From: Croceitalea rosinachiae
GTDB taxonomy: Bacteria > Bacteroidota > Bacteroidia > Flavobacteriales > Flavobacteriaceae
Assembly (NCBI RefSeq): GCF_031846445.1
Contig: NZ_JAVRHR010000005.1
Location: 1 to 64,000, forward strand
Direction: 5' to 3'
Length of the DNA stretch: 64,000 nt
Shown: one piece after another, positions 18,506-28,285 of the stretch
Numbering within the stretch: position 1 is the first letter of the stretch
Layout of the letters: each line of letters begins with the position of its first letter
Translations under genes and position numbers: made by a program
Notes under the pieces: generated by a model
The model's database searches: none
What the model was told of the DNA's origin: nothing
The model's input: the letters and a program-made list of their open reading frames with translations, nothing else

Positions 18506-21500
18506 TTATTCTTTAAAGGTATTTTTTTTAGTGTAAAAGCGAATTAAACTATCCTTTCCCATCACGTTTGAATTAAGTTCTGGTTCAACTTCTGGCAATT
18601 CTTCTTTCTTTTTTGATTTGAAGATCTTGTTCATCAGTTCATTAAAATTATTGAAATCTACTTGATATGATAATCCGATGCCCTGGGTGTTATTATTGCC
18701 TTGTTCAGCTAAAAATTGCTGTATCTCTCCTTGTCTATTGAAAAATTTGGCACTCAAAGTACCATCTTCGTTCAACAAGACTTGTATTTCAACATCTCCT
18801 GCTATAACTGTCTCCGTTGCACCGCCTACTGGTACACCAACTCTGCCATTAACCAAAACACGGTCTGAAATTTGTGTAGATACGGTAACTCCTATTCGAT
18901 CTTCAGTATTGATTCCCGCGTTTACATCTTCGTACCCCTGTTCATAAGACAAGCCGAAATTAAACTTACCGTCATTACCGCCCAGTACTTGATTCAAAAG
19001 TCCAGATGCGGTTTGAATCAAATTACCTGTTACCGCTTGTTGATTCAGACCAGTTGTCTGATTATTCACAAAGGTTCCCTGAGCTAGTAAGAAAAAAGCA
19101 TTGTTACTTTCAATAGTAGGATCCTGTAAGAGATATTCCAGTTCAGATTTGATTACTGAATTTGTACCCGGAAATTCAATATTAAAATCAATAGTTGGGC
19201 TTTCTAATTCTCCATCTAAACGCACCACCACCTCTGTAGGTATTCTACGGGCATAATTTGGGTTATCAAGTAATGGCGCAGGATTGGCATTTAGTTTATA
19301 AACAGCCTCCAAGTTTAGTTCAGCTTCCAATGGATCTCTTTCCCAAAGAATTGTGCCTCCTGGCCTTACAGTGAAAGTTTTATCAATAAGACCAGCTCTT
19401 CTAAACCGATATTCACCGGTTACCACAACAAATTCACCAAACATATTGAACTTACCATTGGTATTGATTTCAAATAGTAAAAGCCCTTCACCGGTACCTT
19501 TAAGTGTACTGCCACTCTCACGATCTACCACAATTTCTACCTCGGCATCTGGAGTTACAGCCAAATCAAAAGCAAGTTCTAATCCTTGATAATTGTCTAA
19601 AACGCGTTCTCCAACCACAACATTGCTTTCATCTTTTTCTATGAAATTGATAAATGAATAATCGCCAATACTAGTTACATCACTTAAAGGAATCTTCAAT
19701 TGTGTGCCTCTTGCAGATGCCCCATCAAACTCAATATTTAAGGCGTTGGTCGAACCAAAAATACTGCCCGTTCCGTTTACAAAGCCAGTACCGTAATAGA
19801 GTTCATCTTCATCAAAATCAGTATTCAAGATTAAAAAACGGTCATTATTGGTACTCAGATTAAGTCCTAAATTCCAATCGCTAAAAGCATTATGAGTAAT
19901 AGTACCGTCTAATGTTGCTTTGGTATCAAAAGTGACATCATTCAATACTATATTATCAAAATAAAAAGTTTGGTCAAACAACCGTACTCTAGACAATGGT
20001 GCAAAATCATAATCTACATTAAGGTAAGATATGCCCAAACCAGCTTCATCCATGGAAAGTGTACCATTAAAATTTGGACTATTAACATCACCTGTTACCC
20101 GAACATTTCCACTTAAAAAACCTCTAATATTCGAAATAATATCTTCCCCTAAAGGCGCGAATGGTTCTAACTTAAAATCATTTAAAGATGCCAATAAATC
20201 TAAAGTAGTTTCTGTTTTAGAGTTATTGATTTTACCGCTCACGCTAAATTTTTCTTGCCCATTATCAGTTAGCCAAGAATTTACTCCAAACTCTGATAAA
20301 TCATTATTACCAAACACAACTACTTCCATATCACCCATATGCAGGTCATTTACTGAAAAATCATTGATGTCCAAACTTGAAGATGGTAGATACTTGCCAT
20401 CTTTTTGAAGAATATTTAAAAAACCATTCACTTGTCCATCTAATTTCAAACTATCAATTGCAGGTGTTATTTTGTTTAGCGAGACAATCTTAAATTGTAA
20501 TTCTAGGTCTTTATATGTAGAATCCGCCAATTGGCCTTTTAAACGAATCTGTTCATCTTTACCATTGTCCATGACGATTTCACGAATCTGAATACTATCT
20601 AGAGTTCTGTTAACAATAACCTTATTTTGTCTATTGCCGGTTTTATTCAATACCCAATTGTTTCCTTTAAAATTGATTTCAGACCTTTTTAAACCAATAA
20701 CTGATTTGTTATCTTGGTTAAACGTGTGATAAAAATTTAGGTTATAACTGTCATTGAACTGACTCCCTCCTTTAAACTCAGTTCTAAAAAACAAAGTATC
20801 TTTTAATGTAGTGTTGATTAAATTAAAATCTTTTAGGTCGTAATAGACTGTTTTCATGTTATCTACAGCCAAAAATGTATTGAAAAGTGGGTTTTTGTTA
20901 TCAATTTTGAGTTCGATATTCTCAAACTCATTTTTATATGCCTCAATTGCAGGTGATTTAAATGTTAGTTTAAAGTCTCCCTCATCGGCAACTATATTAC
21001 CCCTAATAAAAGTATCAGGCCCAAAATTGACCTCAGGTAGAAATATGCTGATAATCTTATTATATATTTTAAAATTAAATGCTATTTCTTGTCCATTTGA
21101 GATTTCAAATGGTTTATAATTTGTATAAATACTACCTAAAGAATTTTGAAATAGTTTACCTAACTCAGCAATTCTGAAATTACCTTTCATATATCCCGTT
21201 ATAATGTCAGGAGATATGATCTGGATATTTCGCAAAGAGTCATTTTCAAAGGTTGAGGATATCGCAAAATCGTCAAAGTTATAGGTATTGTTTTTATTTT
21301 GATAAATGGTGTTTTCAAATTTTACATCACCCGTAATATTGTCAAGTGAGTTACCTGCAATATCCATTTTTACGTTCCCCTTAAAAATAGAAATTGTGTC
21401 AGAAATAAAATTAAGCCTCTTAAAATCGGCATAGTCAACATTAGCGATAAAGTTAAAATCGCTACGTTCTTCACTAAAATCTGCTAAACCTTTAAAATCG

Positions 21501-22960
21501 AACTTGCAATTTTCATCTGTACTAATCAGAGAACCATCGAAAAGCTCTTCTTTAATGATTCCAGAAAGTTTTAATCCCTTATAAGTGTAATTATTAAAAT
21601 CAATGCTATACACTTCACCTATCGCTTCTGTATTGAGGTATTCGGCAATAAAACCACGACCTTCAACATTAACATCTAATGACGTCTTGCCAAACTTAGG
21701 ATTATCAATAAATTCCCCTAAGTCAAAATCGATCAACGATATAAATCCGCGATATGAAGCATCGTCAATATTATTGATATTGGTCATTTGAAGGTCTGAG
21801 TAACTACTACCGATAGCTGTATTCAAATTTACTTGAACATCGACTGAACTATCAGTTACTTCAGCATCTCCCCTAACTGTAAATTGTCCAAGCTTTTGAA
21901 AAGAAGTGGGTATGGATTTTCCTAAAATATTGGGCAGCAATCCGCGCAATTGATAATAACTTGAGGTGACATTATCCATTTTTGCCACCATAATAAAAGG
22001 CTCTTCTTCTTTAAAAAGGTTTCTAAAATTAAAATCGCCACGCACTCCTGTATTATCAGAAAGCAAAATTAGGTCCGTAACCAACAAATCATTTAGCACA
22101 CCGTCAATAGTACTAGAAAAATTTGCTGTTTTATCGGTACCAAATTCATTGAAATAAGCATTGATTTCATTGAATGCAACAGTAGATTCTTCAAAGTTTG
22201 CTTTAACATTGACCTTATTTAAAAAATCAGAAAAGTCTTCTCTATTATAATTGAATTGTAGATTACCCTTTAAGATCGACTCTTGCGTATTGATGTACAG
22301 AGAATCAAAGCGCATTTGCTGCTTTGTATACTTGAACTCTGTGGTAAGTTTTTCTAGTCGTAAATTTCTCCTACTACGCAACGAAAGATTATTGATACTC
22401 ATACCAACCTCTGGACCAAGAATTTGAAAGTCGGTAGCTTTTACTTTTAAATCACGAAAGCGCAGTACATCAGTATTTTCAAGATTCTCATCAATCAAAT
22501 AAAATTTGCTATCATTAAGGTTTATCTCAGTAGATGACATAAAAAATGGAGGGGTGCCAGGCGCTCTTGGCTGGCCATCATCTAATTTAGCTACAAACTT
22601 ATCTAAGTTGGTATCTGTTTCACCTTTATAAGTTTTCATTTTAAACAAAAGCTCATCCACATCAATATCACCAAACTCCAATTGACCATTCATCATATTA
22701 CGAATGCTCAATACTGAGGTCGAAAGCTTTTTAATGAAGAACAAGGTGTCTTTTTGATAATCTTCTACATAAATATCTTTCACAATTGCACCAAGCGTGA
22801 ATGGTGAAAACTGGACTCTATCAATGTTGATATTGGTTCCAAATTCAGCATTAAGACTGTCTGTAGCTCTTTTCGCAATCTTGGTCTGCACCACAGGAAG
22901 TGAAAAAATAATGGAAGATAGCACTAAAATGAGAAGAAGCACCAGTACTATTCTAAGCAA
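18506..22960 (-). CDS. TamB-like translocation and assembly protein (DUF490)
   Basis: A 1484-residue AsmA/TamB-family protein, longer than E. coli TamB (about 1260). It has one N-terminal membrane anchor (about 1-20), then a very long run of short beta-strands that would form a hydrophobic groove across the periplasm. The C-terminal DUF490 domain lies at about 1100-1450 (VTGEYRFRRAGLIDKTFTVRPGGTILWERDPLEAELN, here two adjoining blocks). Such bridges move phospholipids or help assemble outer membrane proteins. The start is uncertain: the first in-frame initiator is TTG at 22960, while up to nine more codons (SAIKKFRKI) fit the usual basic N-terminus but lack a start codon. Divergent from tsaD. 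Confidence 0.88.
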   Translation of the reverse strand: MLRIVLVLLLILVLSSIIFSLPVVQTKIAKRATDSLNAEFGTNINIDRVQFSPFTLGAIVKDIYVEDYQKDTLFFIKKLSTSVLSIRNMMNGQLEFGDIDVDELLFKMKTYKGETDTNLDKFVAKLDDGQPRAPGTPPFFMSSTEINLNDSKFYLIDENLENTDVLRFRDLKVKATDFQILGPEVGMSINNLSLRSRRNLRLEKLTTEFKYTKQQMRFDSLYINTQESILKGNLQFNYNREDFSDFLNKVNVKANFEESTVAFNEINAYFNEFGTDKTANFSSTIDGVLNDLLVTDLILLSDNTGVRGDFNFRNLFKEEEPFIMVAKMDNVTSSYYQLRGLLPNILGKSIPTSFQKLGQFTVRGDAEVTDSSVDVQVNLNTAIGSSYSDLQMTNINNIDDASYRGFISLIDFDLGEFIDNPKFGKTSLDVNVEGRGFIAEYLNTEAIGEVYSIDFNNYTYKGLKLSGIIKEELFDGSLISTDENCKFDFKGLADFSEERSDFNFIANVDYADFKRLNFISDTISIFKGNVKMDIAGNSLDNITGDVKFENTIYQNKNNTYNFDDFAISSTFENDSLRNIQIISPDIITGYMKGNFRIAELGKLFQNSLGSIYTNYKPFEISNGQEIAFNFKIYNKIISIFLPEVNFGPDTFIRGNIVADEGDFKLTFKSPAIEAYKNEFENIELKIDNKNPLFNTFLAVDNMKTVYYDLKDFNLINTTLKDTLFFRTEFKGGSQFNDSYNLNFYHTFNQDNKSVIGLKRSEINFKGNNWVLNKTGNRQNKVIVNRTLDSIQIREIVMDNGKDEQIRLKGQLADSTYKDLELQFKIVSLNKITPAIDSLKLDGQVNGFLNILQKDGKYLPSSSLDINDFSVNDLHMGDMEVVVFGNNDLSEFGVNSWLTDNGQEKFSVSGKINNSKTETTLDLLASLNDFKLEPFAPLGEDIISNIRGFLSGNVRVTGDVNSPNFNGTLSMDEAGLGISYLNVDYDFAPLSRVRLFDQTFYFDNIVLNDVTFDTKATLDGTITHNAFSDWNLGLNLSTNNDRFLILNTDFDEDELYYGTGFVNGTGSIFGSTNALNIEFDGASARGTQLKIPLSDVTSIGDYSFINFIEKDESNVVVGERVLDNYQGLELAFDLAVTPDAEVEIVVDRESGSTLKGTGEGLLLFEINTNGKFNMFGEFVVVTGEYRFRRAGLIDKTFTVRPGGTILWERDPLEAELNLEAVYKLNANPAPLLDNPNYARRIPTEVVVRLDGELESPTIDFNIEFPGTNSVIKSELEYLLQDPTIESNNAFFLLAQGTFVNNQTTGLNQQAVTGNLIQTASGLLNQVLGGNDGKFNFGLSYEQGYEDVNAGINTEDRIGVTVSTQISDRVLVNGRVGVPVGGATETVIAGDVEIQVLLNEDGTLSAKFFNRQGEIQQFLAEQGNNNTQGIGLSYQVDFNNFNELMNKIFKSKKKEELPEVEPELNSNVMGKDSLIRFYTKKNTFKE

Positions 22961-22976
22961 TATTTTTCTAAATTTT

Positions 22977-23003
22977 TTGATAGCGCTTTACCTTTTATCT
23001 TTG
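22977..23003 (+). promoter_or_regulatory. Promoter of tsaD
   Basis: TTG at 22977-22979, a 16-base spacer and TATCTTTG at 22996-23003 match the Bacteroidota TTG/TAnnTTTG promoter. The -7 box lies 26 bases upstream of the GTG start, within the 69-base divergent region with tamB. Confidence 0.65.
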
Positions 23004-23029
23004 TACGATCAACTTCTGTTCCAAAATAG

Positions 23030-24052
23030 GTGAAAAGTCAAGAAAATTTTATTCTAGCCATTGAATCGTCTTGCGATGATACATCTGCCGCTGTACTTTG
23101 CAATGACAAAGTGTTAAGCAACGTGGTGGCAACACAACACATACATGAACAATATGGTGGGGTTGTACCTGAGTTGGCATCAAGGGCACATCAGCAAAAT
23201 ATTGTACCTGTAGTACATCAAGCATTAGCCAAGGCAAATATCGACAAAAAACACCTATCGGCAATAGCCTTTACTAGAGGCCCAGGGCTCATGGGATCTT
23301 TATTGGTCGGTACTTCTTTCGCTAAGTCTTTAGCGTTAGGGCTTGGTATTCCACTTATAGAAGTGAACCATATGCAGGCTCATATTTTAGCACACTTTAT
23401 AAAGGATGAAAATCAGACTTCACCATCTTTCCCATTTTTAGCGATGACCTTAAGTGGCGGACATACTCAAATTGTACAAGTGAATGCTAACTTTGATATG
23501 GAAATCTTAGGACAAACATTGGACGATGCTGTAGGTGAGGCTTTTGACAAGAGTGCCAAACTATTGGGCTTACCCTACCCTGGGGGTCCTTTAATTGATA
23601 AATATGCTCAAGAAGGTAATCCAAAAGCGTTTCCGTTTCCCAAACCAAAGGTTGACGGTTTGAATTTTAGCTTTAGCGGATTAAAAACAAGCATTCTCTA
23701 TTTTGTTCAAAAGAAAGTACGAGAAAATCCAAGGTTCATTGAAGAAAACTTGAATGATATTTGTGCTTCAATTCAATTTACCATTTTAGAAATTCTAATG
23801 GATAAATTGAAACTAGCTGTAAAACAAACAGGGATAAAACAAATTACAATTGGTGGTGGCGTAGCTGCAAATTCTGGAATTCGAGCTAGGTTAAAAGAAG
23901 CGGAAAATAGTTTAGGTTGGAAAACATACACTCCTAAATTTGAATATTGTACCGATAATGCGGCTATGATAGGCATTGTTGGATACTTAAAATTTTTAGA
24001 AAAAGATTTTGCAGCGCAAAATATTGCAGCAAAAGCTAGATATACCTTATAG
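23030..24052 (+). CDS. tsaD: tRNA N6-threonylcarbamoyladenosine transferase TsaD
   Basis: A 340-residue Kae1/TsaD protein that completes t6A37 on ANN-decoding tRNAs with TsaB, TsaE and TsaC products. Signatures: AIESSCDDTSAAV at the start, the metal-binding HMQAHILAHF, SGGHTQIV, and GGGVAANSGIRARL. Length is standard. Translation starts at GTG (23030), which directly precedes the conserved region; no ATG is in frame closer. A promoter is visible at 22977-23003. The short TfoX-like gene follows after 2 bases. Confidence 0.95.
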   Translation: MKSQENFILAIESSCDDTSAAVLCNDKVLSNVVATQHIHEQYGGVVPELASRAHQQNIVPVVHQALAKANIDKKHLSAIAFTRGPGLMGSLLVGTSFAKSLALGLGIPLIEVNHMQAHILAHFIKDENQTSPSFPFLAMTLSGGHTQIVQVNANFDMEILGQTLDDAVGEAFDKSAKLLGLPYPGGPLIDKYAQEGNPKAFPFPKPKVDGLNFSFSGLKTSILYFVQKKVRENPRFIEENLNDICASIQFTILEILMDKLKLAVKQTGIKQITIGGGVAANSGIRARLKEAENSLGWKTYTPKFEYCTDNAAMIGIVGYLKFLEKDFAAQNIAAKARYTL

Positions 24053-24054
24053 CC

Positions 24055-24384
24055 ATGGCATACAATGAAGACCTATCGAATAGAATTAACGTTGCCCTAA
24101 ACATATTTCCAGATGCATTCACCGAGAAAAAGATGTTTGGGGGACTTGCTTATTTATACAAAGGAAAAATGACAATTGGTGCAATCAACAATGATTTAAT
24201 GGTTAGAGTTATTGGCAATAAGATTGATGATGAGCTTGCAAAGGAGTTTGTAAGACCTATGGACTTTACCGGTAAACCAATGAAAGAATTTATATTCGTT
24301 TCTGAAGAAGGGTATCGAACCGAAGAGCAATTGCAATATTGGATTGAACTTGGTTTGGAACATGCAAAATCAAAACTAGCATAA
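24055..24384 (+). CDS. TfoX N-terminal domain protein
   Basis: A 109-residue single-domain protein matching the TfoX N-terminal domain (EKKMFGGLAYLYKGKMTIGAI, two short blocks, and EFIFVSEEGY). In gamma-proteobacteria TfoX controls competence, but stand-alone N-terminal domain proteins in Bacteroidota have no proven role. It follows tsaD by 2 bases and precedes the GNAT gene by 12, so it is probably in the tsaD transcript. Confidence 0.82.
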   Translation: MAYNEDLSNRINVALNIFPDAFTEKKMFGGLAYLYKGKMTIGAINNDLMVRVIGNKIDDELAKEFVRPMDFTGKPMKEFIFVSEEGYRTEEQLQYWIELGLEHAKSKLA

Positions 24385-24396
24385 ACTTTTTTATTC

Positions 24397-24993
24397 ATGA
24401 AAGATTGGTTCCAAAAAATAGAGCTAGAATTAGACGGAATAAAATTAGTTCCATTGGAGAAAGCCCATAAAAATGGTCTCTTAAAGGCGGCTTCAGATGG
24501 AGAGTTATGGAACTTGTGGGTTACTTCCGTTCCTTCTGAAACCACAATTAGTGACTATATAGAAACTGCATTATCCAATAAAAAAAGACAGACTGCCATA
24601 CCTTTTACCGTCATTGATATAAAAACGAACGCCATAATTGGTACGACTAGGTATATGAATGTTGAAGCGGAAAACCGCAGATTAGAAATTGGTTCCACTT
24701 GGTATGCTAAATCTTACCAACGAACAGGAGTTAATACCATTTGTAAGTTTTTATTATTACAATATGCCTTTGAAACGTTAGAAACAGTCGCCGTTGAATT
24801 TAGAACCCATTGGTTCAACCATGCTTCTAGAAATGCCATTACTAGATTGGGTGCCAAACAAGATGGTGTATTGCGTAATCATAGAACCGACCTAGATGGT
24901 GCCCTAAGAGATACCGTTGTTTTTTCCATAATAAATGCAGAATGGCCAACGGTAAAAAAATCTTTACTTTACGAGATTAACAAATATAATTAG
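24397..24993 (+). CDS. GNAT acetyltransferase, RimJ/RimL type
   Basis: A 198-residue protein with the RimJ/RimL-like pattern: PFTVIDIKTNAIIGTTRYMN, RLEIGSTWYAKSYQRTGVN in the acetyl-CoA loop, and FRTHWFNHASRNAITRLGAKQDGVLRNH (two blocks) where Asn-His-Ala-Ser-Arg marks the family. It would acetylate an N-terminal amine, small molecule or antibiotic; the substrate is not known. Between the TfoX-like gene and rsmE, with spacings of 12 and 7 bases. Confidence 0.85.
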   Translation: MKDWFQKIELELDGIKLVPLEKAHKNGLLKAASDGELWNLWVTSVPSETTISDYIETALSNKKRQTAIPFTVIDIKTNAIIGTTRYMNVEAENRRLEIGSTWYAKSYQRTGVNTICKFLLLQYAFETLETVAVEFRTHWFNHASRNAITRLGAKQDGVLRNHRTDLDGALRDTVVFSIINAEWPTVKKSLLYEINKYN

Positions 24994-25000
24994 CAAAACA

Positions 25001-25705
25001 ATGCAACTTTTCTACAACCCATCTCTAGACAATAGCTTTAAACAATTTTATTTTAGTGCAGAAGAAAGCAAACATATTGTAAAGGTACTTCGTAAAAAAG
25101 AGGGCGACATACTTTACATTACGAATGGAAAAGGGTACTTGTATAAAGCCGAAATTTTGAATGCGGATATTAAAAAATGTAAGGCCCAGATAATTTCTGA
25201 AGACAAGACCATTCCTCAGTCATATTCCTTGCATTTAGCTGTAGCTCCTACTAAAATGAACGACCGCTTTGAGTGGTTTTTAGAAAAGGCCACTGAAATA
25301 GGAGTCAACGAAATTACACCTATTCTTTGCGAACATTCGGAACGAAAAGTAATCAAACCCGAACGTCTGCAGAAAGTTTTGCAATCGGCTATGAAGCAGT
25401 CTTTACAAACCTATTTGCCCAAATTGAACCCAATGGTCACCATGGACGAATTCGTAGAGAAAAGCGAAGGAGATTTAAAGCTAATAGCCCATTGTGAAAA
25501 AGGTGAAAAAGTAGAGCTAAAAAGGAGGTTGCAAGCTGATAAAGATGTAGTCATTCTTATTGGGCCTGAAGGAGATTTTTCTAACAATGAGATTAGGTTG
25601 GCCTATGAAAACGGATTTTCTCCAGTTTCTTTAGGAAGAAACCGTTTAAGAACTGAGACCGCTGCCATTTATTCCTGTACGGTCGTAGCCATGCTCAATA
25701 ATTAG
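25001..25705 (+). CDS. rsmE: 16S rRNA (uracil(1498)-N(3))-methyltransferase RsmE
   Basis: A 234-residue SPOUT-class enzyme that methylates U1498 of 16S rRNA. Visible are the N-terminal PUA-like part (HIVKVLRKKEGD), KATEIGVNEITPILCEHSER, and the knot region LIGPEGDFSNNEIRLA with SLGRNRLRTETAA near the end, which binds SAM. Length is typical. Its stop overlaps the convergent DUF1223 gene by 4 bases. Confidence 0.94.
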   Translation: MQLFYNPSLDNSFKQFYFSAEESKHIVKVLRKKEGDILYITNGKGYLYKAEILNADIKKCKAQIISEDKTIPQSYSLHLAVAPTKMNDRFEWFLEKATEIGVNEITPILCEHSERKVIKPERLQKVLQSAMKQSLQTYLPKLNPMVTMDEFVEKSEGDLKLIAHCEKGEKVELKRRLQADKDVVILIGPEGDFSNNEIRLAYENGFSPVSLGRNRLRTETAAIYSCTVVAMLNN

Positions 25706-26481
25706 GCACTATGCTTTGCAGCTCCAGTAATGGCTAAATCATCTTTTTCTACAATAAGTATTAATGTTATTGATTCGTTATCTTTTACAAAACTGGGTAT
25801 TGAAATATTACCAGAACCCGTTTCTGTAGTCAGTCGTAAATAGTTTTCTGAAACTACGATATTGGAGTTTTTCAAAGTTCGATTGCGGTTCTCACCTCTT
25901 TTGACTGAAGTGGTCCTGCTATCTAACACCACTACTGTTCTTAAGTTTTTTCCTTTCAATTCTCCCTGCAAAGCATAATCAAAACTAATCGATGCACCCG
26001 TTTTTTTTATGTTAGAAATTAAAACTTTATTCTCTGAGTCCTTTTCACTGTATGCCCTAATTTTTGAGGTCAGCTTAGACTGATTAGAACCCACAAAGTG
26101 TTCCAAACCATTTACCACCATTTGCGGTGTATAATTACTTCTTGATCTAAATTTTTGATTATAAGCCCTTTGTTTCACACTAAATGCTGATTTACTAAAG
26201 GGGTCTTCCCAACCTATATAATTCCAATAATCAACATGATAAGATAAGGCAAATACGTTTTCTGGGTAGTTAGATTTAGCCTTGTCCAACAAAATATCTG
26301 CGGGCGGGCAACTAGAGCAACCTTGCGATGTAAAAAGCTCTAAAACCACGATTGGCTCATATCCCTCTAATTCTATTGGAGTTGGGATGTCAATAGCTTC
26401 ATCTTCTACTTTGGATTGATAAAAGGCCATGGATGACAAGGCAATGACTATAACAACCGGAATTATAATTTTTTTATACAT
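25702..26481 (-). CDS. DUF1223 thioredoxin-fold protein
   Basis: An exported protein of 259 residues counted from the ATG at 26481, chosen because the signal-anchor (MYKKIIIPVVIVIALSSMAF) begins there; a longer frame to 26532 has no signal and would overlap the next gene. The DUF1223 hallmark VLELFTSQGCSSCPPAD includes a CxxC pair in a thioredoxin-like fold, followed by HVDYWNYIGWEDPFS. It is periplasmic or membrane-anchored. The role is not established; a redox function is an inference from the CSSC site. Confidence 0.85.
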   Translation of the reverse strand: MYKKIIIPVVIVIALSSMAFYQSKVEDEAIDIPTPIELEGYEPIVVLELFTSQGCSSCPPADILLDKAKSNYPENVFALSYHVDYWNYIGWEDPFSKSAFSVKQRAYNQKFRSRSNYTPQMVVNGLEHFVGSNQSKLTSKIRAYSEKDSENKVLISNIKKTGASISFDYALQGELKGKNLRTVVVLDSRTTSVKRGENRNRTLKNSNIVVSENYLRLTTETGSGNISIPSFVKDNESITLILIVEKDDLAITGAAKHSA

Positions 26482-26490
26482 CTTATTCTG

Positions 26491-26498
26491 TATTTTTG
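26491..26498 (+). promoter_or_regulatory. Possible -7 box for the DUF4159 gene
   Basis: TATTTTTG is an exact TAnnTTTG match 25 bases upstream of the ATG at 26524. No TTG is visible at the -33 position. Confidence 0.4.
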
Positions 26499-26523
26499 AT
26501 TCTCTCTGATTATTCGTTTTTGA

Positions 26524-27174
26524 ATGAAGCAACTTACTAAAGCACTTGTTTTTTTAACTTTTTTTGTGACAACTCATATAAAAGCACAAGAAATTGCCAT
26601 TCTGAAGTACGGCGGTGGCGGCGATTGGTATTCTAACCCCACGGCTTTGCCAAATCTTATCCGCTTTTGCAATGAAAATATAAACACTAAAATTGAAGCC
26701 AAACCGCAGACGGTTGAAGTAGGTGATGTAAATATTTTTCAATTTCCACTACTACATATGACCGGGCATGGCAATGTTTTCTTTTCAGGTGAAGAAGCTG
26801 AAAATCTTAGAACTTACTTATTGTCAGGTGGATTTATACATATCGATGACAATTACGGTATGCGCCCTTATTTAGAAAGAGAGCTTAATAAAGTGTTCCC
26901 AGACAAAGCATTGGAAGAATTGGGCAGTGACCATGCCATATTTAATCAAAAATACAATTTCACCGATGGGCTGCCCAAAATACATGAACATGATGGTAAG
27001 CGACCTCAAGCATTAGGTATTTTTCATAAAGGGCGATTGGTATTGCTTTTTACATTTGAAAGTGACCTTGGTGATGGCTGGGAAGATCCTTCCGTGCATA
27101 ATGACCCCGAAGCAGTTCGTTTAAAGGCCCTTCAAATGGGGGCAAATATTGTAGCTTACGCTTTTAAAACCTAA
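26524..27174 (+). CDS. DUF4159 protein, exported
   Basis: A 216-residue protein with a signal peptide (about 1-21) and a DUF4159 domain. The pattern is YGGGGDWYSNPTALPNL at the start, LLHMTGHGNVFFSGEEAENLR, GGFIHIDDNYG, and ALEELGSDHAIFNQKY. The fold is glutamine-amidotransferase-like but no catalytic Cys is evident. Homologues in Bacteroidota sit next to membrane or methyltransferase genes; the role is unknown. The AI-2E-type transporter starts 3 bases later. Confidence 0.85.
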   Translation: MKQLTKALVFLTFFVTTHIKAQEIAILKYGGGGDWYSNPTALPNLIRFCNENINTKIEAKPQTVEVGDVNIFQFPLLHMTGHGNVFFSGEEAENLRTYLLSGGFIHIDDNYGMRPYLERELNKVFPDKALEELGSDHAIFNQKYNFTDGLPKIHEHDGKRPQALGIFHKGRLVLLFTFESDLGDGWEDPSVHNDPEAVRLKALQMGANIVAYAFKT

Positions 27175-27177
27175 CCA

Positions 27178-28278
27178 ATGAATTCAAAAACCATATCTAA
27201 TGGAATTCTAAGAGCAGTTTTTATTCTCGCTGCTGTTGCAATAGCATTTTATTTTTTACTGAAGATACAGTCAGTTTTAGCTTATCTGGCCATTGCCGCA
27301 GTTATTGCCTTACTCGGTAGGCCAATCGTTTTGTTTTTGAGAAGGAAATTAAAATTTCCAAACACCTTGGCGGTCATTTTAACCATGGTTTTAATGCTTG
27401 CCATATTCATTGGTATTCTAGCCTTGTTCATTCCATTGATTAATGAGCAAAGTAGAAATCTTTCGCTACTTGATATTGAAGACTTAAAAGTTAACCTTAA
27501 CACCTTATATCTTGAAATTGTCGATTATTTTGGAATTACCACTTCTAACGTAAATGACATTATAGAAGATTCAGATTTAGAGAAAAATGTTTTGGAGGGT
27601 CTTAATTTAAATTTCATTCCAAATTTTTTGAATTCCTTTTTAAACGTTTTAAGCAATTTTAGTATCGGGCTTTTCTCTGTTTTATTTATCTCTTTCTTCT
27701 TTTTAAAGGATAGCAAACTTTTTCAAAATGGCCTTTTGACTTTTGTTCCAAATACAAAAGAGGGCAACATGGTAAAGTCTATCGATAAGATCAATAATTT
27801 ATTGTCAAGATATTTTGGCGGAATACTTTTACAGCTATTTATTCTGTTTGTAATCTACACGATTACTTTGTTAATTGTCGGGGTTGAAAATGCCATTGTA
27901 ATTGCCTTTTTATGCTCCCTTTTTAACATCATTCCCTATGTGGGTCCAATCATTGGTGGGGTTATCATGATCACCCTGACCATGACCAGTTATTTAGGAG
28001 CTGATTTTAGTGCTGTAATTTTGCCTAAAACCTCCTATGTTTTAATCGGATTGCTAGTTGGTCAACTCATCGATAATTTCTTTTCACAACCATTTATTTT
28101 TTCAAATTCCGTGAAGTCTCATCCCTTAGAAATCTTCTTGGTCATTATTATAGCAGGGTTACTTTTTGGTGTAGTCGGAATGGTCATTGCTGTACCCGGT
28201 TATACAGCGATTAAGGTTATTTTAAAAGAATTTTTGAGTGAAAATAGTATTGTAAAAAAGTTGACTAAAAATTTATAG
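27178..28278 (+). CDS. AI-2E family transporter
   Basis: A 366-residue membrane protein with about eight transmembrane helices and the family motif LFNIIPYVGPIIGG near 250. Members export autoinducer-2, small metabolites or sodium, so the substrate cannot be assigned. It is coupled to DUF4159 (3-base gap) and followed after 7 bases by a methyltransferase. Confidence 0.87.
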   Translation: MNSKTISNGILRAVFILAAVAIAFYFLLKIQSVLAYLAIAAVIALLGRPIVLFLRRKLKFPNTLAVILTMVLMLAIFIGILALFIPLINEQSRNLSLLDIEDLKVNLNTLYLEIVDYFGITTSNVNDIIEDSDLEKNVLEGLNLNFIPNFLNSFLNVLSNFSIGLFSVLFISFFFLKDSKLFQNGLLTFVPNTKEGNMVKSIDKINNLLSRYFGGILLQLFILFVIYTITLLIVGVENAIVIAFLCSLFNIIPYVGPIIGGVIMITLTMTSYLGADFSAVILPKTSYVLIGLLVGQLIDNFFSQPFIFSNSVKSHPLEIFLVIIIAGLLFGVVGMVIAVPGYTAIKVILKEFLSENSIVKKLTKNL

Positions 28279-28285
28279 TAACACT

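Noticed and set aside
26482..26532. N-terminal extension of the DUF1223 protein to 26532
   Set aside because: The extension (MLHSKTNN...) precedes a clear signal-anchor starting at the ATG 26481 and would overlap the divergent DUF4159 gene and its promoter.
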